From: an uncultured Bacilli bacterium
Lineage (GTDB): Bacteria > Bacillota_I > Bacilli_A > RFN20 > CAG-826
DNA length: 64,000 nucleotides
Assembly: GCA_944363525.1 (NCBI GenBank)
Contig: CALVUF010000008.1
Span: forward strand, 1-64,000
Reading direction: 5' to 3'
The notes beneath the pieces were generated by a model. The model did no database searches. It saw only the letters and a program-made list of their open reading frames with translations, and was not told the origin of the DNA. Positions within the stretch are counted from its first letter, which is position 1. Each line of letters starts with the position of its first letter. Shown one piece after another: positions 33,514 to 43,103 of this stretch. Made by a program: the position numbers and the translations under genes.

Positions 33514-34131
33514 ATGAAACGGAAAACGGTAAATTGCTTGGCGCTGTTGCTGCCGACACTTCTTGCTGTCGGCTGCGATGCTGCGGAATCTTCGCCTGAC
33601 GATTCAACTATTAACGCAGGAGCCTCTTTTGTTGACGGGAGCGACTTGATTAGCCCTATGACGGGGATCGGGTATACGGTAGAGGCTAACCAACCCTTAG
33701 TAGCGAGCTTTACTGTTTATGTCGGGGCTATGCCTGGTTTTGCCAATATCTGGGCTAAGTATCTCGCTGAATGCAATCCAGGATTTGATAAGTTCGCCAT
33801 TCATCGAATTATCGAGAACGATACGGAGCAGCTCGTCGCAGAAAAATATATTGTGCTGGATGATTTTCCTAATGATAAAAAATACCCAATGCATTATGAA
33901 TCCCTGGAAGATGGTAGTCAGCAGACATTTATTTATTATGATTGGTTTACCGCCGATATATATGATTTTGATTCCATTGATATTGAGATGGGCTACATTT
34001 ACTACACTCTTAGTTATTATGATGGTGTGAACGATCAGCCATTTTATGGTTCTGCGGTTGGCTTCGGAACTTATGGCGGGCGGAAGGTCAAATTTCAAAA
34101 GCAAGGAGACCGAGTTATTTTCAGGCTTTGA
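33514..34131 (+). CDS. Small lipoprotein of unknown function
   Basis: This 205-residue protein starts MKRKTVNCLALLLPTLLAVGC with the lipid-modified Cys21. The mature part is acidic and rich in Tyr and Asp, with no family I recognise. It has a strong ribosome-binding site (AAAAGGAGG) and a TATAAT upstream. Codon use is clearly more AT-rich than that of the flanking rpo and rps genes, which suggests later acquisition. The residues after the Cys (DAAESS) resemble those of the lipoprotein at 15207 (EAAQSS). Confidence 0.7.
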   Translation: MKRKTVNCLALLLPTLLAVGCDAAESSPDDSTINAGASFVDGSDLISPMTGIGYTVEANQPLVASFTVYVGAMPGFANIWAKYLAECNPGFDKFAIHRIIENDTEQLVAEKYIVLDDFPNDKKYPMHYESLEDGSQQTFIYYDWFTADIYDFDSIDIEMGYIYYTLSYYDGVNDQPFYGSAVGFGTYGGRKVKFQKQGDRVIFRL

Positions 34132-34240
34132 CCTAGATTTCGGCGATATCTCCAACCTAAAAATGTTTCCGCCCTTATCGGTTTTGGCAGCCTAAACACC
34201 GTTATTCCAAAACGGTCTATTACCCTCGTGAAGAAAGTTG

Positions 34241-34270
34241 TTGACTGGCGGTGTTTTGGAAGTCTACAAT
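34241..34270 (+). promoter_or_regulatory. Promoter of rpsL-rpsG-fusA
   Basis: TTGACT (34241-34246), an 18-bp spacer and TACAAT (34265-34270) form a strong sigma-A promoter about 100 bp before rpsL. Confidence 0.8.
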
Positions 34271-34277
34271 TCCGCCC

Positions 34278-34372
34278 GGACGCGAAGTAGGGCATAGTTT
34301 ACCCTAGTTCGGACCCCTGGCGTTGATACGCCGGGATACGTGTGAAAGAAAATTAAGGAGAAATCACGCAAA
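34278..34372 (+). promoter_or_regulatory. Structured leader of rpsL
   Basis: The roughly 95-nt leader has two hairpins: TAGGG/CCCTA around CATAGTTTA, and CCC-T-GGCGT/ACGCC-GGG with loop TGAT. It ends with AAGGAG before the ATG. It may be the binding site for autogenous control by a ribosomal protein such as S7 or S12; that is an inference from position and structure. Confidence 0.4.
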
Positions 34373-34792
34373 ATGCCAACCATCAATCAGTTAGTTCGGC
34401 AGGGCCGCGTCTCCGCCGTCAAGAAGTCCAAATCCCCGGCTCTCGGGAAAAGATGGAACTCGTTGACCAAACGGAGCAGCAACCAGCCCTCCGCCCAGAA
34501 GCGGGGCGTCTGCACCCGTGTCGGCACCATGACCCCGAAGAAACCGAACTCGGCTCTTCGGAAGTACGCCCGTGTCCGCTTAAGCAACGGCTATGAAGTC
34601 ACCGCCTACATCGGCGGGGAAGGGCACAACCTCCAGGAGCACTCGACCGTCATGATCCGTGGCGGCCGTGTCAAAGACCTCCCGGGTGTCCGTTACCACA
34701 TCATCCGTGGCTGCCTCGACTGCGCCGGCATCGAAGCCCGTCGCCAAGGCCGCTCCCTCTACGGCACCAAGAAGCCGAAGGAATCGAAGTAA
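34373..34792 (+). CDS. rpsL: 30S ribosomal protein S12
   Basis: This 139-residue protein monitors codon-anticodon pairing in the A site. It has the loop [19 protein letters not shown] and the second loop [17 protein letters not shown]; the lysines linked to streptomycin resistance are wild type. It begins [12 protein letters not shown] as usual, and residues 15-30 carry a short lineage-specific insertion ([17 protein letters not shown]). It is the first gene of rpsL-rpsG-fusA. Confidence 0.97.
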   Translation: MPTINQLVRQGRVSAVKKSKSPALGKRWNSLTKRSSNQPSAQKRGVCTRVGTMTPKKPNSALRKYARVRLSNGYEVTAYIGGEGHNLQEHSTVMIRGGRVKDLPGVRYHIIRGCLDCAGIEARRQGRSLYGTKKPKESK

Positions 34793-34806
34793 GGAGATAA
34801 TTAACC

Positions 34807-35277
34807 ATGCCAAGAAAAGGTACTGTCGAAAAACGGGACGTTCTGCCCGATCCGGTTTATAACTCCAAACTCGTCACCCGCCTCATCAACCGGGTTATGT
34901 ACGATGGCAAGCGCGGCACCGCCCAAACCATCATCTACAAAGCCTTCAAGCAGATCGAGGAAAAGACCGGCAAGCCGGCGATCGACGTCTTCGCGACCGC
35001 CATCAACAACATCATGCCGGAAGTCGAACTCAAAGTCCGCCGCATCGGCGCCGCCAACTACCAGGTCCCGGTCGAGGTTTCCCCCGAACGGAAACAGACC
35101 CTCGGCCTCCGTTGGCTCGTGACCTATGCCCGTCTCCGTGGCGAAAAGACCATGGAAAACAAACTCGCCGCCGAGATCATCGATGCCGCCAACGGCACCG
35201 GCGCCTCGGTCAAGAAGAAGGAAGACGTCCACAAAATGGCCGAAGCCAACAAGGCCTACGCCCATTACCGCTGGTAA
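34807..35277 (+). CDS. rpsG: 30S ribosomal protein S7
   Basis: This 156-residue protein nucleates assembly of the 30S head. Family blocks are [74 protein letters not shown] and [21 protein letters not shown] at the C-terminus. The start has an AAGGAG site just after rpsL, and fusA follows after 18 nt. Confidence 0.97.
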   Translation: MPRKGTVEKRDVLPDPVYNSKLVTRLINRVMYDGKRGTAQTIIYKAFKQIEEKTGKPAIDVFATAINNIMPEVELKVRRIGAANYQVPVEVSPERKQTLGLRWLVTYARLRGEKTMENKLAAEIIDAANGTGASVKKKEDVHKMAEANKAYAHYRW

Positions 35278-35295
35278 ACGAATAGGATAAGATCT

Positions 35296-37389
35296 ATGGC
35301 TGACGAAAACATCATTACCGAAACCGAATCCTACGACCTTCCCCATACCCGCAACATCGGCATCATGGCCCACATCGATGCCGGCAAGACCACGACCACC
35401 GAGCGTATCCTCTATTACACTGGCCGGACCCACAAGATCGGCGAAGTCCACGAAGGCACCGCCACCATGGACTGGATGGAAGAGGAGCAGGAGCGGGGCA
35501 TCACCATCACCTCCTCGGCCACCACTTGCTTCTGGAAGGGGAACCGGTTCAACATCATCGACACTCCGGGGCACGTCGACTTCACCGTTGAGGTCGAGCG
35601 TTCCCTCCGCGTCCTTGACGGCGCCGTCACCGTCCTCGATTCGAAAAACGGCGTCGAGCCGCAAACCGAGACCGTCTGGCGCCAAGGCACCAAGTACAAC
35701 GTCCCGCGGATCGTCTTCTGCAACAAGATGGACGCCACCGGGGCCGACTTCGATATGTGCGTCGCCTCCCTCCACGAGAGGCTAGCCGCCAACGCCGCCG
35801 CCATCCAATGCCCGATCGGCCGCGAATCGAACTTCAAAGGCTGCATCGACATCATCGAGAAGAAAGCCTACGTCTACGGGGACGACAAAAAGGACGCCCC
35901 GACCGTCACCGACATCCCGGCCGAATACCAAGCCAAGGTCGATGAATACCGCTCGATCCTGCTTGAGAAGCTCGCCGCCTTCGACGATGACCTCATGATG
36001 ATGGTCTTAGAGGGCGACGACGTCCCGGCCGAACTCATCAAGAAAACCATCCGCAAGGCCGTTCTGACCGGTGAATTCTTCCCGGTTCTCTGCGGCTCGG
36101 CCTACAAGAACAAGTGCATCCAGCCGCTTCTTGACGCCGTCGTCGATTACCTCCCCTCCCCGCTCGACATCCCGGGCGAGAAAGGGAACCTCAACGGCGA
36201 AGATTACGTCTGCGAAGCGACCGATGACAAGCCCTTCGTCGGCTTGGCCTTCAAGATCGCGACCGACCCCTTCATCGGCCGGTTAGCCTACGTCCGCGTC
36301 TATCAAGGCGTCCTCAAGAGCGGTTCCTATGTCTACAACTCCTCCCACGGGAGCAAGGAACGGATTGCCCGCTTGGTCTTGATGCACGCCAACCACCGTC
36401 AGGAAGTGGAAATGCTCCACGCTGGCGAAATTGGGGCCATCGTCGGCCTCAAGTCGACCACCACCGGCGACACCCTCTGCACTGAGGATGAACCGGTCGT
36501 CCTCGAAAACCTCGTCTTCCCCGAACCGGTCTTGGAAGAAGCCATTGAGCCGAAGACCAAAGCCGACCAGGAGAAGATGTCGGTCGCCCTCACCAAACTC
36601 GCGGAGGAAGATCCGACCTTCCGTGTCCATACCGATCAGGATTCCGGCCAGACCATCATCGCCGGCGTCGGCGAGCTCCAGCTCGAAATCCTCGTTGAGC
36701 GGATGCGCCGTGAATTCAAGGTCGAGGTCAACGTCGGGGCCCCGCAGGTCAACTACCGCGAGACCATCCGCAAGACCGGTGAAGCCGAAGGCCGTTACGT
36801 CAAGCAGACCGGCGGCCACGGCCAATACGGCGACGTTTGGATCCGCTTCGAACCGAACCCCGGCAAAGGCTTCGAATTCGTCGATGCCATCGTCGGCGGC
36901 GCCGTTCCGAAGGAATTCATCAAACCGACTCAGCAAGGCTTGGAAGACGCCCTTACCCGCGGCGTCATCGCCGGCTACCCGCTAATCGACGTCAAGGCCA
37001 CCCTCTTTGACGGGTCATACCACGATGTCGACTCCTCAGAAGCCGCCTATAAGATCGCCGCTTCGATGGCCCTTAAGGCCGCCGCGCCAAAGTGCGACCC
37101 GGTCCTCCTTGAACCGATCATGAAGGTCGAGATCACCGTCCCGGAGCAATACTACGGCGACGTCATCGGCGACATTGCTCGTCGGCGGGGCAACATGACT
37201 GGGGAAACCCAGCGGGGCAACGCCAAGCAGATCGACGCCGAGATCCCGCTGGCCGAGATGTTCGGCTACGTCACCGACCTTCGCTCGTTGACCCAAGGCC
37301 GCGGCAACTTCACGATGACCTTCGACCACTATGGCGAATGCCCGCGCTTCATCCAAGACGCGGTCGTGAAGAAAGCTTCCGGCAAATAA
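35296..37389 (+). CDS. fusA: Elongation factor G
   Basis: This 697-residue GTPase drives translocation. G motifs are [36 protein letters not shown] and NKMD. Domain IV contains [16 protein letters not shown] and domain [28 protein letters not shown]. The length is that of canonical EF-G1. It is followed by an independent promoter for tuf. Confidence 0.98.
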   Translation: MADENIITETESYDLPHTRNIGIMAHIDAGKTTTTERILYYTGRTHKIGEVHEGTATMDWMEEEQERGITITSSATTCFWKGNRFNIIDTPGHVDFTVEVERSLRVLDGAVTVLDSKNGVEPQTETVWRQGTKYNVPRIVFCNKMDATGADFDMCVASLHERLAANAAAIQCPIGRESNFKGCIDIIEKKAYVYGDDKKDAPTVTDIPAEYQAKVDEYRSILLEKLAAFDDDLMMMVLEGDDVPAELIKKTIRKAVLTGEFFPVLCGSAYKNKCIQPLLDAVVDYLPSPLDIPGEKGNLNGEDYVCEATDDKPFVGLAFKIATDPFIGRLAYVRVYQGVLKSGSYVYNSSHGSKERIARLVLMHANHRQEVEMLHAGEIGAIVGLKSTTTGDTLCTEDEPVVLENLVFPEPVLEEAIEPKTKADQEKMSVALTKLAEEDPTFRVHTDQDSGQTIIAGVGELQLEILVERMRREFKVEVNVGAPQVNYRETIRKTGEAEGRYVKQTGGHGQYGDVWIRFEPNPGKGFEFVDAIVGGAVPKEFIKPTQQGLEDALTRGVIAGYPLIDVKATLFDGSYHDVDSSEAAYKIAASMALKAAAPKCDPVLLEPIMKVEITVPEQYYGDVIGDIARRRGNMTGETQRGNAKQIDAEIPLAEMFGYVTDLRSLTQGRGNFTMTFDHYGECPRFIQDAVVKKASGK

Positions 37390-37405
37390 GCAATACTGAT
37401 AAGTA

Positions 37406-37434
37406 TTGTAAAGAAAATCCGCTTGTCTTATCAT
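37406..37434 (+). promoter_or_regulatory. Dedicated tuf promoter
   Basis: TTGTAA (37406-37411), a 17-bp spacer and TATCAT (37429-37434) lie 45 bp before the tuf start, in the gap after fusA. This would allow tuf to be made in excess over the rest of the operon. Confidence 0.6.
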
Positions 37435-37478
37435 TAGAAAGCCAGAAAGTCTCAAACCATTTTTGGAGGAAATAACAA

Positions 37479-38672
<1,194 letters not shown>

Positions 38673-38689
38673 TAGGATTTAGCCAAATT

Positions 38690-38718
38690 AGCCCTCTGCT
38701 TCGGTAGGGGGCTTTTCT
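38690..38718 (+). terminator. Intrinsic terminator after tuf
   Basis: A 10-bp stem AGCCCTCTGC/GTAGGGGGCT with a TTCG loop is followed by TTTTCTTG. It overlaps the upstream region of the next gene, whose -10 box begins 6 nt later. Confidence 0.88.
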
Positions 38719-38738
38719 TGTGCTACAATCGCCTGGCT

Positions 38739-39776
38739 ATGGACAAAGACCTGGGATTTAAAGGGTATGGGACCCGCTGCTTCCCCTTCCTGCTTGACGC
38801 CGCGATATCGGTGCTGCTCTCGATCGTTTTGTATTTCACCTTGGGGAAGTATGGAATCGCCGGGCCGCTGGAATATGAAACGAAGTATGAACATCTGATG
38901 GGTTTAGTCTATGATTCGGGGTTAGTCGATGAGGCTGGCTCGGCTTTCTATTTCGAGGCGATCGATGATGAAGGGAAGCTGGGGGCGGACTTTTATGGCT
39001 CAATCGTCTGGAACTATTATTTCGTGTCGATTCCAGGCGACCCCGATCTTTCCTTTTCCGAAAACGATAGCTTTGCCGGAAACGAAAGCGATGCCCAAGC
39101 GGTGGGGCGGTGGATCTATGAGCGCGTCTACGGCTATGACGGCTCTTCGATCAATCCGTATTTTGCTTTTACTTCCTTTACTGAGGCACCTACTTATTCC
39201 TCAGATATTCAGGCCAAGTTAGCCGATCCGGAGACCAAGGAAGAGACGGCGGAAGAGCTACTGGCTTTCTATTATCGAATCGAGGAGAAGGCGGCCGCCG
39301 GGGCCTATGTCGACGCCTTCTACCATTTCAGCGCCCAGCCGGTTTACCTATCGCTGTATTCGGAATGTTCGTCGATCCTTTACTACGAATCGCTGCCATC
39401 GTATTTGGTACCGCCGTTGCTGGTATTCGGGTTGGTTCCTTTATTCTTCCATGGACGGACTATTGGGAAGCTGATTTTCCATCTTTATTTGGTCGATAAG
39501 GAGGGGAAGAAAGCCAGGTGGCATCAGGGGTTACGCCATTACGGGATCCTCATGATCGTGTTCATGCTGCCGAGCCTCCCGGTCAATGGATCATTCATGA
39601 TACTTCTATCGGGATTCCTCCTATTGATTGATTTCATCGTTTTGCTCATGAGCAAGCGGAAGCAAAGCCTCCACGATATGCTTTCCTCCACCCTGGTTTA
39701 CGGGCTCATCAGCCCAACGTATAGCCAAGAAAACCACGATGTCATCGAAGAAAATGGGGAGATAACCAAGGAGTGA
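38739..39776 (+). CDS. RDD-family membrane protein
   Basis: This 345-residue protein has an N-terminal helix after GYGTRCFPFLLDAAISVLL and a long extracytoplasmic insert of about 160 acidic residues. The C-terminal RDD-type block follows (LVPLFFHGRTIGKLIFHLYLVDKEGKKARWHQGLRHYG and SKRKQSLHDMLSSTLVY). RDD proteins are of uncertain function, possibly ion transport. The start at 38739 lies 9 nt after an extended -10 box TGCTACAAT with no ribosome-binding site. A 7-codon upstream extension is unlikely because it would begin before that promoter. Confidence 0.8.
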   Translation: MDKDLGFKGYGTRCFPFLLDAAISVLLSIVLYFTLGKYGIAGPLEYETKYEHLMGLVYDSGLVDEAGSAFYFEAIDDEGKLGADFYGSIVWNYYFVSIPGDPDLSFSENDSFAGNESDAQAVGRWIYERVYGYDGSSINPYFAFTSFTEAPTYSSDIQAKLADPETKEETAEELLAFYYRIEEKAAAGAYVDAFYHFSAQPVYLSLYSECSSILYYESLPSYLVPPLLVFGLVPLFFHGRTIGKLIFHLYLVDKEGKKARWHQGLRHYGILMIVFMLPSLPVNGSFMILLSGFLLLIDFIVLLMSKRKQSLHDMLSSTLVYGLISPTYSQENHDVIEENGEITKE

Positions 39777-39786
39777 AAATTGCCTA

Positions 39787-39815
39787 TTGTACCCTAAAAG
39801 GGGTAGGGGTATACT
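39787..39815 (+). promoter_or_regulatory. Promoter of tRNA-Lys
   Basis: TTGTAC (39787-39792), a 17-bp spacer and TATACT (39810-39815) form a good promoter 25 bp before the tRNA. Confidence 0.75.
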
Positions 39816-39839
39816 TGTTGAGCGCAAAATAGCGCCACT

Positions 39840-39915
<76 letters not shown>

Positions 39916-39930
39916 GATTCGAACGAATAA

Positions 39931-39957
39931 GCCTGCCGGTCGGCAGGCGTTTTTCTT
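39931..39957 (+). terminator. Terminator after tRNA-Lys
   Basis: A 7-bp stem GCCTGCC/GGCAGGC with loop GGTC is followed by GTTTTTCTT. Confidence 0.9.
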
Positions 39958-39960
39958 ATC

Positions 39961-40179
39961 ATCTTCAGCCTGGATGATAAGATAAGTGATAAGATAAACG
40001 ACGTCGATAAAGCCATTCTCCGAGCCCTTCGACAAGATAAATATTTAAATTTGCTTTCGTTGGCGTCCTTAACTGGCGTTTCCACCGTGACCGTTTATAG
40101 GCATTTAACATCGCTGGTGAATAAAGGAATGGTCAGACGGGTCGGTTCAAGGAAAAACGGCTTTTGGGAAGTGGTTTAA
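39961..40179 (+). pseudogene. C-terminal fragment of an AlbA_2/ATPase-type DNA-binding protein
   Basis: The frame reads DDKINDVDKAILRALRQDKYL, then a winged helix (LASLTGVSTVTVYRHLTSLVNKG) and the ending RRVGSRKNGFWEVV before a TAA. That ending (ER-VGSNKTGYWEV) is characteristic of the last domain of Schlafen/AlbA_2-type putative transcriptional regulators with an N-terminal DNA-binding and ATPase core. Here only the last 70 or so codons remain, with no start codon, directly after the tRNA-Lys terminator. It is most likely a relic left by an insertion or deletion at the tRNA gene. Confidence 0.65.
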
Positions 40180-40262
40180 CCCTTAAAGGCTCAAGGGGTG
40201 GAGAGGAAAGGTTTTACAAAGATTGCGTTCTTTTCCCCTAAGCCTTTGGCTACAATAACCCG

Positions 40263-41174
40263 GTGAACAAAGTCATCGAGATCACCGACCTGCATAAAAG
40301 CTATGGGGATAAGACCGCCGTTGATGGCCTTTCGTTTTCGGTTCGCGAAGGCGAACTATTCGCCTTCCTCGGCGTCAATGGAGCTGGCAAATCCACCACC
40401 ATCAATATTTTGGTTGGCGTTTTGCGCCCTGATTCGGGATCGGTTATCGTTTTGGGCCATCCCGTCGCCGATAAGATGGCCATACTTCCCTCAATCGGGA
40501 TAGTCTTCCAACAATCGGTCCTCGATAAAAGGCTCTCGGTTTACGACAATATTTACTATCGGGCCCTGCTATATGGTTTAAGCCGCGACGAATTCGCGCA
40601 AAACCTAGATTTCCTTTCGTCGAGGCTGGAATTGCGGGATATTTTGAAGAGGCCTTTAGGCAAATTAAGCGGCGGGCAGCGGCGGAAAGTCGATTTGGTC
40701 AGGGCCTTGATCCACCAGCCGAAGATCCTGATTTTAGATGAGCCGACGACGGGGCTTGATCCCTTGACCCGGAAATTAGTTTGGGGATTGCTCGAGGACC
40801 TCCGGAAAAAGGAAAAGCTGACCGTTATCCTCACCACCCATTACATGGAAGAGGCCTCGATCGCCGATTACGTCGCCCTCATCGACCAAGGGAAGATGGT
40901 GGCCGAAGGGACGCCGATCGAGTTGAAGGAACGCTATGCCGGGGATTTCCTCCGGGCTTATCGTTATCAGGCGGATTTCCTGAGCCTATTGGGAGAGCAG
41001 CGGATCGAATACAAAAAGATAAAACAAGGAATCGAGATAAAGTTCCGCAACACCAAAATGGCGATGAATTTCCTCACCAAACATTCGGACTACATCGAGG
41101 ATGCCGAGATCGTCAAAGGGACGATGGACGATGTTTTCCTTTGCGTTACCGGGAAGGAGCTAAGCGAGCAATGA
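40263..41174 (+). CDS. ABC-2 type exporter ATP-binding protein
   Basis: This 303-residue ATPase belongs to the drug/polysaccharide exporter group. It has Walker A GVNGAGKSTT, signature LSGGQRRKVDLVRAL, Walker B ILILDEPTTGLD and an H-loop TTHYMEEA, plus an accessory C-terminal domain of about 80 residues. The GTG start is 6 nt after a TACAAT -10 box (40251-40256) with no ribosome-binding site, so the operon mRNA is probably leaderless. It overlaps the permease by 4 bp. Confidence 0.92.
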   Translation: MNKVIEITDLHKSYGDKTAVDGLSFSVREGELFAFLGVNGAGKSTTINILVGVLRPDSGSVIVLGHPVADKMAILPSIGIVFQQSVLDKRLSVYDNIYYRALLYGLSRDEFAQNLDFLSSRLELRDILKRPLGKLSGGQRRKVDLVRALIHQPKILILDEPTTGLDPLTRKLVWGLLEDLRKKEKLTVILTTHYMEEASIADYVALIDQGKMVAEGTPIELKERYAGDFLRAYRYQADFLSLLGEQRIEYKKIKQGIEIKFRNTKMAMNFLTKHSDYIEDAEIVKGTMDDVFLCVTGKELSEQ

Positions 41175-42076
41175 AACGGGCTGTCCAATCCTTTTCCGCC
41201 TTATTCCGGCGGAATCTCAAATTGTATTTCAAAGACCCGATGACCTTTTTCGTCTCCCTCATCACCCCGATCATCCTCTTAGTCCTCTTCATTACTTTCC
41301 TCCGTTCGAACTACGAGCAAACGATTTTGCGCATCATCGGGGATTTCACCATCGAGAAAAAACTATTGGATGGGTTCACCGGCGGCTGGCTCTTCTCTTC
41401 GGTCTTAGCGACCTCCTGCATCACCGTCAGTTTCTGCTCCGGGGTCATGATCGTCGATAAGATCAACAACGCCGATACCGATTTCTTGGTCACCCCGGTC
41501 CCCCGTTACCTCCTCCAATTAAGCTATTGCCTAGCGAATCTGGTGTCGACGCTCATCGTTTGCTTCGCCTTGCTTAGTATCGGGCTCATATATTTAGCGA
41601 TCGTCGGCTTTTACTTGACCTTGGCCGATGTTTTATTGGTTATCGTCGATGTCTTGTTGACGAGCGCCTTCGCCTCGATGCTCGCCAACTTGATTTGGAG
41701 TTTCACCCGAAGCCAAGGGGTCAATTCGGGAATCTGCACTTTGGTCTCGGCATTATATGGCTTCATCTGCGGGGCTTATATGCCGATCGCCTCGATGGGG
41801 GAGGGGGTGCAGAACTTCACCGCCCTTTTGCCCGGGACTTATTCGACCGTCTTGTTCCGCCGTTATTTTCTTGAGGGGGCTTTGAAGGAGATGGAGGGGA
41901 GCCTACCGCTTCCTTTAGTCGAGGGGATCCGCGATGGCTTTGACGTGAACTTCTATTTCTTTGGGATGGAGGTGCCGATGTATGCGAGTTATCTAATCGT
42001 CGCCGGGGCGGCGATTTTGATGCTGCTTTTGTTTGTGTTGGTATCGATTCTGCAAGGACGGAGGACGAGGAAATGA
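41171..42076 (+). CDS. ABC-2 type exporter permease
   Basis: This 301-residue protein has an N-terminal cytoplasmic helix and six hydrophobic segments (FVSLITPIILLVLFITFL, ... YLIVAGAAILMLLLFVLVSIL). I chose the ATG at 41171, which overlaps the ATPase stop (ATGA) and follows AAGGAG. It forms an exporter with the preceding ATPase. The substrate is unknown, though such pairs often export antibiotics or lipids. Confidence 0.88.
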   Translation: MKRAVQSFSALFRRNLKLYFKDPMTFFVSLITPIILLVLFITFLRSNYEQTILRIIGDFTIEKKLLDGFTGGWLFSSVLATSCITVSFCSGVMIVDKINNADTDFLVTPVPRYLLQLSYCLANLVSTLIVCFALLSIGLIYLAIVGFYLTLADVLLVIVDVLLTSAFASMLANLIWSFTRSQGVNSGICTLVSALYGFICGAYMPIASMGEGVQNFTALLPGTYSTVLFRRYFLEGALKEMEGSLPLPLVEGIRDGFDVNFYFFGMEVPMYASYLIVAGAAILMLLLFVLVSILQGRRTRK

Positions 42077-42525
42077 AAATCGAAATCAAACCGATCGGGG
42101 AAGCGGATCTCCCACGGATCGAGGAGATATTCACCCGTTCCGTCCTTTTGGCGACGACGAAGGAATATGACGAAACTGAGCGAAGGGCCTGGGTTGGTAA
42201 TCATGACTTATCCTGGTGGCGGGAATCTTTTGTCGAGAAAAAGACCGCCGCGGCCTGGGTTAATGGCCAGCTCGCCGGCTTTGGTGACGCCAAGGGCTCC
42301 TATATTGACCGGCTTTACGTCGATCCCGATTATCTTCATCGGGGCGTCGGGAAAGCGGTGCTCGAATATTTGGAGGCGGGGCAACCGTTGCCCTATGAGG
42401 TTTACGCCTCGAAGACCGCCCGATCCTTTTTCGAATCCCAAGGTTATGAGGTCGCAAAAGAAAACATCGTTGAACGATCCGGCGTTATTCTTCTCAACTA
42501 CTTTATGCGTAAACATCGGGATTGA
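42073..42525 (+). CDS. GNAT-family acetyltransferase
   Basis: This 150-residue enzyme carries the acetyl-CoA binding block in FGDAKGSYIDRLYVDPDYLHRGVGKAVLEYLE (variant of Q/RxxGxG/A: HRGVGKA) and the C-terminal ARSFFESQGYEVAKE. The substrate is unknown. It overlaps the permease by 4 bp (ATGA), so it belongs to the exporter operon and may modify a compound handled by it. Confidence 0.88.
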   Translation: MKIEIKPIGEADLPRIEEIFTRSVLLATTKEYDETERRAWVGNHDLSWWRESFVEKKTAAAWVNGQLAGFGDAKGSYIDRLYVDPDYLHRGVGKAVLEYLEAGQPLPYEVYASKTARSFFESQGYEVAKENIVERSGVILLNYFMRKHRD

Positions 42526-42541
42526 CGTGTATAATATGTCC

Positions 42542-42985
42542 ATGGCTAAGCCCAGCAAGAACACGATTCGGCGCATTATCAGCGCACTCGCGGGGACCCG
42601 ACGGAAAGTCGTGACCCTGTATGACCTTTCGAATCTGATCGGGGTCTATCCCGATGTCTTGGGCGATACCTTGGCTTATTTCTACCCCCTTATCCGCCTC
42701 GATCCCGATTACAACATTCGCGATTTAGGCGAGAAGTTCCGCGAATACCTCGCCACCCCGTTGGAGCCGAATAAAAAGAAAGCGGTGGTGCCAAGAAAAG
42801 ACACCGTCGCCTCAGCCGAGCTCAAAGGCTATTCGTCGACGATGGACTACATCTACAAGAAACTCACCAGCGTCTCCGGCTTAATCGATACCTCAATCGT
42901 CCTAACCGACCATGATCTCCGCTTGATGAAGAAGCTCATCGAGCGGGACCGACGGAGGCTGAAGAAAAACAAGGGTAGCAAATAG
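42542..42985 (+). CDS. Conserved small protein with a possible winged helix
   Basis: This 147-residue basic protein is not one I can name. Residues about 10-60 (IRRIISALAGTRRKVVTLYDLSNLIGVYPDVLGDTLAYFYPL) have a winged-helix look, faintly like the N-terminus of redox repressor Rex. The C-terminal half is helical and ends in a Lys/Arg-rich tail (KKLIERDRRRLKKNKG). The ATG at 42542 is exactly 6 nt after TATAAT (42530-42535), indicating a leaderless mRNA; an ATG 6 nt earlier would precede transcription start. It lies directly before nifJ. Confidence 0.6.
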   Translation: MAKPSKNTIRRIISALAGTRRKVVTLYDLSNLIGVYPDVLGDTLAYFYPLIRLDPDYNIRDLGEKFREYLATPLEPNKKKAVVPRKDTVASAELKGYSSTMDYIYKKLTSVSGLIDTSIVLTDHDLRLMKKLIERDRRRLKKNKGSK

Positions 42986-43016
42986 GCTCGTCAACTGTTA
43001 AGTAAAATTAACCTCT

Positions 43017-43043
43017 AGCCCCTTTAGGGGCTTTTGCTTTTTT
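43017..43043 (+). terminator. Terminator before nifJ
   Basis: A 6-bp stem AGCCCC/GGGGCT with loop TTTA is followed by TTTGC and a run of seven T. Confidence 0.88.
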
Positions 43044-43046
43044 TCG

Positions 43047-43075
43047 TTGAGAGTGGCCCCTATTCGCCCTATACT
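43047..43075 (+). promoter_or_regulatory. nifJ promoter
   Basis: TTGAGA (43047-43052), a 17-bp spacer and TATACT (43070-43075) form a strong promoter. The site AAGGAGA (43084-43090) is unusually far, 13 nt, from the ATG at 43104. Confidence 0.8.
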
Positions 43076-43103
43076 TTAACGGCAAGGAGATTTCATAACC
43101 AAA

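Noticed and set aside
38718..38738. Upstream start for the RDD gene adding seven residues
   Set aside because: It lies upstream of the extended -10 box TGCTACAAT and inside the tuf terminator tail.
40781..41170. Longer start of the ABC permease at 40781
   Set aside because: The extension is an out-of-frame reading of the ATPase gene; ATG 41171 has a ribosome-binding site and the typical 4-bp overlap.
42167..42541. Long N-terminal extension of the small protein before nifJ
   Set aside because: It overlaps the GNAT gene in another frame and precedes the TATAAT promoter at 42530.
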